From NCBI GenBank assembly GCA_016490735.1, contig JAEMWC010000020.1, forward strand, positions 1,081,001 through 1,145,000: a stretch of 64,000 nt of DNA, in the 5' to 3' direction. The translations under genes and the position numbers were made by a program. A model generated the notes under the pieces. It did no database searches. It saw nothing but the letters and a program-made list of their open reading frames with translations, and was not told the DNA's origin. Position 1 is the stretch's first letter; every line of letters starts with the position of its first letter. Positions 46,504 through 55,945 of the stretch are shown piece after piece. The stretch comes from Pachyseris speciosa (taxonomy: Eukaryota; Cnidaria; Anthozoa; Scleractinia; Pachyseridae).

Positions 46504-49490
46504 TTCAACCAGCGGTGTCACACGAGCACCAACAACAATTATCAAGCGATATTCCTTCACGGAGAGGCGTTTGTTGGTCGATCATTCCGAAATCCTCTTC
46601 ATCAAGACATCTTAAGTGACCTTTTACACGGTGATATCACAAGGTTTGGGTTTGCGATGAAAACTAACAACAGCGGAGATATAAGTCCCTTGTCCTGGGT
46701 CCAGTTTGACAGTGCGAGACGGGAGGTCTACGGTTTCCCTTTACCGGGAAACACAGGCACGTTCCCATTGAGAATCATCGTTAGCAACAGCACAGGTGCT
46801 TCGTTGCATGAAATCATCTTTGCGCTTCGGTGCAAGCGAAGTTATTTGATTCAAGCCACGAAGTGAGGTTGAAAACAGGAGAAAAGTTTCTGTACATTAA
46901 CTTCATGACCAGTGTTAGCATGCGGATCGATTTTATCAGAAAGTTGGCGCGTTATTGCTTCAACGAGAACCCCAGTGCTATATGGATCAAAACTTTCAAC
47001 AGAGAAACTCGAGAGTTAACGATTGTATTTGTAAATATTCCTTATTCTCCTTGCCTCAAAGATACTTACCAAGAACTCAGATCCAAGCTGGTGGAGGAAG
47101 ACTCCAATATCAAACCACAGTTTCAGACAGCGATGACGGAAACGTTTCCAATCGAAAGCGTTAAGTTTAAGTTCTTCGGCTCCTGCGATCCCAACATGTT
47201 TGGTCCAGAAAAGCCTTTTGAATGGGGCTGGCTAAAACATGTTATTCCCATCATAATGATTTTAGGTGTGGTAGGAATTCCAGTTTCTATCTCCTGTTAT
47301 GTGAATAAACGCCGTAGAAAGCCTCCAGTGGTAGAAGAGAGAAGACCTCGAACGCTCCGCTGGAGAAACGACGACGACCGAACGGGCTTAACATCGCATA
47401 CCGTTCATTTTAACAATCGTTATCCCTCGATACTATCAGTATCCAACAACTCAAAAGAGGAGAACATTGGAGACGATGAGAAAGCACATGGCGGCAAGTC
47501 CAATATCCCTAACGGGAGCCCGGCGAGTCGGCATTTGACCGTGCCAAACGTGGTAGCGAACCGACCGAGGCAGGGTGCGAACTCGACGAACGCAAATACG
47601 ACCAAGAATAAGAAAAACCCGTTCAAGTTTGCTTCAAAAGAGGAAAGAGCGAATTTTGACGTTCGTGCGATGTGGGATGATGACGATGATGCAGAACAAC
47701 CGCCACTCAACATACCCACGTACTACACGTACAAGAGCAAGGAGGACGAAGAACCATCCATGCTCGATGCAGTGCTCGACATGAACTTTTCCGACATTGC
47801 TGAAAATATTTCGACGAAGTTGAAAGGTGTTAAATCGATGTTGAACATCCAAGGAGAGAATTATACAACACAGGAAGAAAGGCCTTTTGAAAACGCAAAC
47901 CCTGGTCCAAGTTTGTCGACGAAATTGAAAGGACTGGGAAAGTCCATGCTCAATCTTTCCACCGCAGCAAATGAGTCTTCCATGGCTACGAGAACGTCTT
48001 TAGACGAACCAGCGGTGTCCTCTTTGTCGACAAAGCTACGGGATTTTGGAAAATCCATGTTTAATCTTTCTCCAAACACGCAAGGTGAAAGCAAGAAAGA
48101 TCTGGAGAACTTTTCAGAGCCGCCGAATGCTACCGACCAGCACTTCAACGACAGCGATTCCTTTATTTACCAACCTCGGGAATACGACAATCCACGAAGC
48201 AAACGACAAAGTTACAGTGAAACACGACGAAGTTGCGATAGCGCACGACGAAGTTACGATAGCGCACGACAATATTACGATCGTCCTCGACACGGTTACG
48301 ATAATTCAAGACGAGCTTACGGTGGAAGACGACAAAGTTACGATGAAGCTCGAGATGAATACAGTCATGGACGTGAAGGTTACAATGATCCACGACGAGG
48401 TTACAGTGATGCACGACAAAGTTACCACGAAGCTCGAGAAGATCTCAATCAAGAACGACAAGCTTACAATTACTCAGGACGAAGTTTTTATGATGCACAA
48501 CAGGACCAAGACTTCAGAACAGACATCACCTCTGAATACTTGCTATCTCGTTCTGGTAATTGTCGCTATAGTGACACCTCCGAATATGAACTTGCACAGT
48601 ACAATTTCCAAGCTCGTCGACGAAGTTTAAACATGGGGTACCAACACGGAGCACAAGATCACCACGATAACTATCGTCAGAGTCCACATTTTCATGGCGG
48701 GTTGACAAGGAGAAGGTCTTCAAGAGAGCATGATTTTGATGAGTATCCAGATTCAATGTTTCATGCAACAAGCGAGCACAGTCTCAAATCTGAGCACGAA
48801 AAGTCCATTTTTGACACAGACTATTGCGATGCTGAAGATGACGAGGAAGGTATCGTCAAACCAACACCCCTTTGGAATCATAGCCCGGTCAGCGCGGCAC
48901 AGAATAGCTTGGGTCTGAGAAGCTTTGGGTTGAATGACACCAAGTATCAAGATTACACAAATCCTCATCAGTACAGCAATGGACCCGTGCGTATTCCGCA
49001 CAGCAAATCCTCTAACAGCGTACTGGGTGCTGACAGTTTCTCGAGTCAATCGACGCCTGACTTTTGGGGTGACGAAAGGTATGATGGAGAGCCAAAACGA
49101 AACCAGTCCTCAAACCTAAAAAATGACTTTTTCTCCTCGTTTACTAAGTCGGTGCCAGATCTGAGGCGTGGGTACAGCAAAGGAAGAATTCCAAACGGCA
49201 CGAAACCCCAGAGCAAGAGTAAAGAAAACCAGAAAAACTCGCTTCTTTCCGGATCGTTATCTTTGGGTGAAAAGCCTCCCGTTGTTTTCACTCTCGGCGA
49301 CAGCGATGAAGAAGAGTATAGACAACGACACCTGCAGCAACAAACTCATCGTCAACAACAACAGGAACCAGAGCAAAAAACGTCGTTTGTTGGTCTGATC
49401 AAGACTGGTGTTTCCAGCATATTGGAGCCAGATGGTAACGTGTCGAAGTGGTTCTCTGGGTTTCAAAAAAGTGAAAATCCTGTCACGTAG
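46504..49490 (+). CDS. Dystroglycan-like transmembrane protein with giant cytoplasmic tail
   Basis: Two adjoining frames. Frame 1, from about 46504 (after TTCCGTTAACAG, a possible acceptor) to about 46828, reads EAFVGRSFRNPLHQD.. and SWVQFDSARREVYGFPLPG, a cadherin-like domain as in dystroglycan. Frame 2, 46830-49490, continues with the SEA-like domain. A one-base shift at about 46826-46832 joins them. Using frame 2 numbering: conserved Cys pair C75/C119; TM about 138-158 (IPIIMILGVVGIPVSISCYV); stop-transfer KRRRK; then a ~728-residue tail. The tail has three STKL..KSM.N motifs (327-340, 362-376, 399-413), 14 heptads R-x-x-Y at about 459-556, and a Gln-rich end. Compared with the minus-strand dystroglycan it lacks the Thr-rich mucin, the G-S cleavage motif (ETRELTIV instead) and any C-terminal PPxY. 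It is probably a surface receptor; ligand and partners are unknown. No signal-peptide exon was found with confidence. Confidence 0.7.
48204..48494 (+). repeat. 21-bp coding minisatellite (R-x-x-Y-[DNS]-x-x heptads)
   Basis: Fourteen consecutive heptads, e.g. RRSYDSA, RQSYDEA, RRGYSDA, RQSYHEA, in the tail of the dystroglycan-like protein. Arg at heptad position 1 and Tyr at position 4 are the most constant. This is tandem duplication of a 21-bp unit under frame conservation. Confidence 0.85.
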
Positions 49491-49494
49491 GGAA

Positions 49495-49500
49495 AATAAA
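49495..49500 (+). terminator. Possible poly(A) signal after dystroglycan-like gene
   Basis: AATAAA begins only 5 bp after the TAG stop, giving a very short 3' UTR if used. It may be chance. Confidence 0.25.
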
Positions 49501-51195
49501 TGCAATTTTTCATGGAAGTTTTTCTGGAGCAGCATCATGAAGCCGCAGTTGTCAAAAATGATCCTTTCTCGTCAAATAATGTCGCATGTGAACGAGGCTC
49601 AGGCTGATCTTAATGATGGTCATCTTGTTTGGACGAGGCTTTTCCTCGTTGTACATATCAAGGATGGCCACCTAAACACAACCAAACCTGGCTGGGGGTA
49701 AACTCAATACTTGCTGTCTGAAACTTTCGAAAGCAGTTATTGCTATGTGGTGAAAGGAGCAGATGTAGTTTCGCTTCATTGATATTTTCAGAATGTACAA
49801 ATGTTATGTCAATGTTATGATAGGTTTTCAATTTATGTATTAGGGAAAACAATTTGGCTTTTAAAATGTCTCTCGGAAAGAGAGATCATCAATATCTAAG
49901 ACTTTCTCATTTTACCTTAGCTACAGAAATGTATTGAGATTTGTTCAAGCCACTTAATTACGCATGCTTACTTTTAGTGTGCCGCTGGCTCATCAAGTCA
50001 GTCCCCACGTAATGTCGCGTTTCGTCGGTTACGTTGTTTGCGTCAAAGGCTACTATCAGAAAAATAACAATTACTATTCATGGGCTCCTGCAATTATTAA
50101 TAAGTAGTTCACCCTAAACCTCGAGAAAATTTCTCTCATGAAAATAGATTGTAAAGTGGGAAATGGAGTTGTAAAATGAGGTGTAGTTGACACTCTTCAA
50201 ACCCTCTTTGTCAGCACTTGGCCAGAATGAAAAACACTTCGCAGGCGTTGTTTTAGCCATTAATTTGCACAAACTGATTTCCAAGATGGCTGCTGAATAA
50301 TTTTTTAAAGATTTTGAGAAGTGCTCAGTGACGTCATTGTTCAAGAGTTTTTATCATTGACTAGCTCTGCAGACTCTGAAAAGCCAACTTTATTCGCCCC
50401 CCAAAATCTTACATTTTACATGTGCAGCAGATTTTTGTCAACCCAGGCGGACACTCCCAAAGAAACCGCCATGATGATCAAAATTCAAAATGTACATGCA
50501 GTTGCGATTTGCTTTCCGATAACGTTTATGCCAGCAATAAGTTTAATTTTAAATAAAAATAATTAAGTAATATAAGTAGTACGCCTGGGATATTCTAACT
50601 AACTACGCAAAGCAGTTTTTCTTACCTTACGCAGTTCCATTTTTGTTTTCATAGTTTATAGATATTGTTCTTATTTACATACCTAGTTGAGAATCTGGTC
50701 TCAAAGGGCATCCGACGAACTATACTAAAAGGATTTTTTTTAGTGCTTTGGACATCTGTTCATTGTGTTTAGCTCGATTGACAGGTTTTTTTTGTAACAT
50801 AAACTTACGGTATTGAATGTGCCTTATGTAACATTACACGAAAATGCTAACAACGACTTTTTGTCCGCAGAAAAGTTTTACATGCACTAAATACGCATTT
50901 TTCCTTGTCACAATCTTCCTACCCCTTTGACAACTTAACCAAAATATTTAATTAATGTGTTTGTAGTCTGTAGTGACGTTTGCACGTTACATTTCTGAAA
51001 AAAAAAATAAATATAATTTGTCAGTGCTGTTCTTAGTCAGGTACACTTTTGCGTTGATTCATTTTCACTAATTAACGAACAGTGCCATCAAAGGATGGCG
51101 TGACGTCTCCGTCACGTAACGGTCACGTGTTTGGACGCTGCTAAGCATGGTGGCCCTGTGACATTTTTCCATGCCAGGGAGTGGAGGGTGCGGAT
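49501..51195. other. Intergenic, no gene seen
   Basis: AT-rich sequence. A CATGGGCTCCTG phrase at about 50079 resembles one end of the MITE at 27787. Otherwise nothing recognised. Confidence 0.35.
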
Positions 51196-52262
51196 GAGTT
51201 TAACCCTTTAACCACTAAGGGGTCTCCCTTTGACGACTAAAATCGTCTGGCGTTAGACAAAGTAAAATCTATAAGTCTCTCTTAGGGAGGAATGAGTTAA
51301 GGGAGATAGTTTTTTAACCCTTTAACCCCTAAGGGGTCTCCCTTTGAGAGTAAAATCGTCTGGCGTCAGACAGAGTAAAATCTATAAGTCTCTCTTAGGG
51401 AGGAATGAGTTAAGGGAGATAGTTTTTTAACCCTTTAACCCCTAAGGGGTCTCCCTTTGAGAGTAAAATCGTCTGGCGTCAGACAGAGTAAAATCTGTAA
51501 GTCCCTCTTAGGGAGGAAAGGGTTAATGGAGATACCTTTTTAACCTTTTAACCCCTAAGGGGTCTCCCTTAGACAAGTAAAATCGTCTGGCGTCAGACAG
51601 AGTGGCGAAAATCTGTAAGTCTCTCTTAGGGAGGAATAAGTTAAGGGAGATAGCTTTTAAACTCTTTAATCCCTAAGGGTCTCCCTTAGACGAGTAAAAT
51701 CGTCTGGCTTCAGACAGAGTAAAATCTATAAGTCTCTCTTAGGGAGGAGTGGGTTAAGGGAGATAGTTTTTTAACCCTTTAACCCCTAAGGGGTCTCCCT
51801 TAGGCCTCCTTTAAATGGAGGTAGGAAGATCCTAGCACTAGGACGATCCTAGAGGGCGAACCAACTTTTCGTTTGGTTTACATGCAGAAATTTCGGGTCG
51901 GAAATTTCGACGAAATTGTCTTCCTCTAGCCGCTGATCGCCCGGCCACCGCCATGTTTGTTTGATTTGTTGTTTTTGTCCCTGGTACTAGGATCTTCCTA
52001 ACGAAAGCAGTTTACACGGTGCTAGGATCTTCCTAGTGCTAGGATCTTCCTACCTCCATGTAAAGGAGGCCTTAGACGAGTAAAATCGTCTGGCGTCAGA
52101 CAGAGTAAAATCTATAAGTCTCTCTTTGGGAGGAATGGGTTAAGGTAGATAGTTTTTTAACCCTTTAACCCTAAGGGGTCTCCCTTTGACGAGTAAAATC
52201 GTCGGGTGTTAGGCAAAGTAAAGTTTTATTCTATAAGTCACTCTAAGGGAGAAAAGGTTAAC
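51196..52262. repeat. ~115-bp tandem satellite, about seven units
   Basis: The unit starts TTTAACCCTTTAACCCCTAA and runs through GGGGTCTCCCTT, AAAATCGTCTGGCGTCAGAC and AAGTCTCTCTTAGGGAGGAA. Units start near 51200, 51314, 51428, 51539, 51656 and 51770, with the last at about 52148 after a MITE insertion. Each unit carries a GTCTGGCGTCAGAC hairpin, and CCTAAGG/TTAGGG complementarity across the unit. Confidence 0.85.
51803..52071. mobile_element. 269-bp MITE with TTA target duplication in the satellite
   Basis: Ends GGCCTCCTTTAAATGGAGGT / ACCTCCATGTAAAGGAGGCC are inverted, with sub-terminal CCTAGCACTAGGA repeats. TTA flanks both sides (51800-51802, 52072-52074). A 3-bp TTA duplication fits PIF/Harbinger-type MITEs. 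The surrounding satellite unit resumes directly after it (GACGAGTAAAATCGTCTGGC). Confidence 0.85.
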
Positions 52263-52841
52263 TCGTAAATTACCGTGCAACGCACAGCTGGTGTCGTGAG
52301 ATATTGGTCTGAAACCATACTTATGATTTCAAATCGAACTCGCGCTTCAGGCCAATTTGCACTCCACTCAGTTCGATTACCATTATCAAGCGAGTGCAAT
52401 TTGAGAACTTTAAAAATCACTAGTACCCGTCAACAGAATTACGAATTGCGTGATGTCCATGCGATATTTTTACTCGTAGTCCTAGTATATCAACGTACCC
52501 AAAAATTATTCCACCGACACACAAATTGAGTTTTGGGTGTTTCGTAGACCGATCAGTCACCCGTCAAAGTGCTGAAATTTGCCACATTTGCTTGCGTTGA
52601 CGCGTTGTTGGCATGGAAACGTGCTAGTGGTGCGACAATAACGTGCTAATGGATCTTTGATGCTCTTGCGTCTACTTCGTCATCACATTCTTGGAACGAT
52701 CGGGATACCTCGCTTGCATGTCAGTAGCACTGTGTATTATCAGTGATTATACCTCACACCCATTTTAAACCTTCCTTTCCCAGGACTAGACAATTAACAC
52801 CGCTTTTGCTAATCCTAAGGCGTGACCGTTCATTCAATTAA

Positions 52842-53821
52842 CCCTTTAAGTGCCTTATTGACGTACTCAGTACGTCACAAACACCGTTAGTGCTTTAAAA
52901 ACCTACGACTTTCCCAAATCCCTTGCTATGGTTGAAATGAACGATTCTTATTGCCAAATGCTCAATTACGTAGACTTCATCACTCCATAAACTGACCAAA
53001 ACTCTCAATTTTCATCGAATATGACCGTTTGTTTTGTTGCAAAACCAAAAATGTTGGCTTTGAACGCCCTTTGACAACACCAAAAATAAGCAACTTTGCT
53101 AAAATTCTGTGTTGGTAACAAACGTCGACTCCACTTTCTGAAATCTGTTTCACATTTACCTGCTCACTTGTTTAGCGCGACGCGGATAACGCTTTTGATT
53201 TCACTTGCACTCACTGGTCTATAATTTTCGCGTTTGTGACCCAAAGGAATTTTGGGAAGTTCTTGGACAACGGACGCGTAGGAGTCCGCCGTTTTCTATT
53301 TCAGATATTTTTTTACAACTGTGTCCAGCCACCCGGTCCTGCTGACATAACGTTGCACCGATTGCATTATTTACGAGGCAAAACTCGCCGAAATTGCCAT
53401 ACGAGGTACAGCACGGCTAGGAACACAACGTCACTTCACGAATGGCCATAACTCGATAGAACAATTGTGGCGGCCTACTTCGTGTGAAATTGCTTCTCAC
53501 CTCTGTTTTCTTTCAAAGGATTGCCTCTACCCATCAACCCAGCTTTATGATGCCAGGCAGGGGGCTTCTGAGGTGGAAAATGGCTCCAAAAACACACTTA
53601 TAAATCAAAATACCTACCGAATTGTTAGCTGCAGATGATCGCTTAGAGCAACCGGCAGTTGGCGTGATAAGCGTGACATGAAAGATAGAGCCTTCGGTGT
53701 TGTGGACCAGCGAAATATCCGTGGTAACCCCTTATATGGAATAGCGAGGTCGTCTTGACCTTCTACCCTGAGGAAATTGCAAAAAAAAAAAAAGACTTGC
53801 AAAACGTCGGCATTGAAGGGG
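52842..53821. mobile_element. 980-bp piggyBac-like MITE
   Basis: Imperfect inverted ends CCCTTTAAGTGCC / GGCATTGAAGGGG are flanked by TTAA (52838-52841, 53822-53825). The size and CCCTTT end resemble the MITE at 41396-42408, suggesting related families mobilised by the same enzyme type. No ORF of note inside. Confidence 0.7.
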
Positions 53822-53859
53822 TTAATACTCATGAGTAGCGCGTGTTGTATTAGAGCTGA

Positions 53860-54560
53860 ATTCTGCTCCGTTTGTTATACTGTACAAGGCGGTTCCCGGA
53901 CGTTCACGTCTGTGGACGAAATAACGAATTCTAACCGTGCAAATCAGAAACCTCTTTTCCTCATGGTTTTCTTGTAGTACTGTTTATTATTCTCATCGGG
54001 TGTTCCTACCTTTATAGTCGATCGTTACTTTCAACTGACAGCAACTGAGCAGTCCTTTCCCATGGTACTGTCTATTATGTTGTACAAGATGGTTCCATCT
54101 TTCTTGTCTGTGGACGAAGTAACGAACTGTACCCGTGTACACTACTTTCTTCTAACTATGTCTGTAGACGAAGTAACGAATTGTAAACGTGCACACTAGT
54201 TTGCTGTGGTACTGTTTACTAGTCCAAACAAGATTGTCCTAACTTTCAATCTGTGCGTAAAGAAGTATTATACCATGGTACTGTTAATAATGTTGCACAA
54301 GATGATTCCGCCTTTCCTGGTTTGGACGAAATAAAGAATGGTAACCGTTCAAATGAAAGCCGTGTACTGTTTACTGCTCTGTATTTGTTTTACCTTTTTA
54401 GTCTGTGGATGAAATCCCAAGGTGTGACCATTCAAATAAAAAGCCTTGGAGCAATAGTTCCTACGGTGCTGTTTGTCATCCCATACAAGGATTTTATCCC
54501 TTGAGTCCGTGTTGAAATCCCAAAGCGTAACATTTTATCGCAAGAACACCCTGCTGTAAC
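53860..54560. repeat. Decayed minisatellite with ~85-115-bp unit
   Basis: Roughly eight diverged units containing GTCTGTGGACGAAGTAACGA-like and TACTGTTTATTATGTTGTACAAG-like phrases; later units read GTGGATGAAATCCCAAGGTG. Similar words occur just left of the MITE at 52842 (AAGGCGTGACCGTTCA), so the MITE split an older array. Confidence 0.6.
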
Positions 54561-55945
54561 TCTGCCAATTTCCCAAAGAGGGACTTAGCAGTTAATACGG
54601 AAATTCTGTCGCTTGGCAGGGTCGATCATCACTGAGGCAGATACGCTTAAAATAGCAGTTTAATCTTAAAAGCTTTTAAAGTAACGAAATAGTGAAATAC
54701 AGTAGTGAAATACGTAGATAATAGCATTTAAAATATTTATCTTATTAAGTACGACTATAACTGGCCGAAAAATAATACCCCGGACAGGGAAAGGTATGTT
54801 ACGGTATGTATGAAACTCTTAATCAAATTAACATGCCCCAGAAAGACAACCCTTTGACTTGGTTTAAATTTCTTAGGACAAGGCCCCTTTCCTCCCAGCG
54901 GAGTCTGTGCAACAAATCTATGAATTTCAAGCTATAATATTTATTATGCTGCAGGCGTGTTGTAAAGTTTGGTTCATGGATGAACGCCTCAAATTATATC
55001 GGTGTCCAATAAAAGCTCATAGAGTTGCACTGCCCTCTGTTGTTTATTGTCTTGTTCGACGTGGTTCTGACCTTTGCCTTAGTGGAAGAAATCTTATGGA
55101 CTGTGAGTGCTAATAGCGTCTCTACTTGAAGAGATTCTTCAAAAGACAAATGCCCTTTTTTGTTGTTGTTTGGCACAACAAAGACTCCAATTAGTTTTCT
55201 TGTATCTCCTCCTCTTTAGAAGCTGAATTTCGTGAGCGATTGTTGGTTTAAAAGCAGACAGACTTTTTAGCCGGTTTTAACGCTTTAAGACGATACTAAA
55301 CACATGCAATACAAACCTAACCCTTTGTGCATGATGTTTGGTTGGAAATATCTATCATGATTTTGTCTTTAGCTACGATTAAAAAGCTAAAATTTAGTCC
55401 CCAATACATTACAGGTTTTTTGAAAACTGTATACAGCTTGAGAGTTTAGGAAAATAAGTAATTTTATCCTGAGCAAAACGTGTTTAAAAATTACAATCTT
55501 TGTTTATACAAATATTTTTACGTAATAACTGCAACAGTTCAGTGTATTCAAAATTCAAAATTATTTTTGTCAACGACGGTTGTGTTCAATTTACGACCGA
55601 GTTTCCTTATCCACTATCAGGTATAAATTTACAAGCGGACTAGCGTGGTGCAGGGTTGCCCAGCGCTCCGAGTTATGATGAAATCGCAACGCGTTACCAT
55701 TCAAAACTAGTTTTTTTCCTTTGAGAGTCTGTTGATTTTCTATTTTTTTCTTCTAAAAAACCTATAATTTCAAAAAATGGTAACGTTTCACGAGTCAACG
55801 TTTAGTAAACCTCCTAACTGTCGATTTGTTATCGTGCCCTTTTGGTAACATGTTTAGTGTCCATACCGTTCGTCCCAAAAATCGTTCCGCCAATAACGAT
55901 CTTGTCAGTGCCACAAACCAAGTCCTTTCGTATCTTCTCGTGTCC
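54561..55945. other. 3' flank of dystroglycan, no further gene seen
   Basis: AT-rich. This is downstream of the minus-strand dystroglycan stop at 55946 and should contain its 3' UTR; no unambiguous poly(A) signal was chosen. Confidence 0.4.

Noticed and set aside
46421..46615. MSKALAVLKLFFSLVSINS as signal peptide of the dystroglycan-like gene
   Set aside because: Attractive hydrophobic start, but its frame does not join the cadherin-like frame without a further shift; the true first exon may be elsewhere upstream.
48046..48630. 194-codon plus-strand frame in the dystroglycan-like tail
   Set aside because: A shifted reading of the 21-bp heptad repeats; the main 886-codon frame explains the region.
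51196..52262. CRISPR-like array
   Set aside because: Regular repeats, but the units are contiguous ~115-bp satellites without unique spacers, in a eukaryotic genome.
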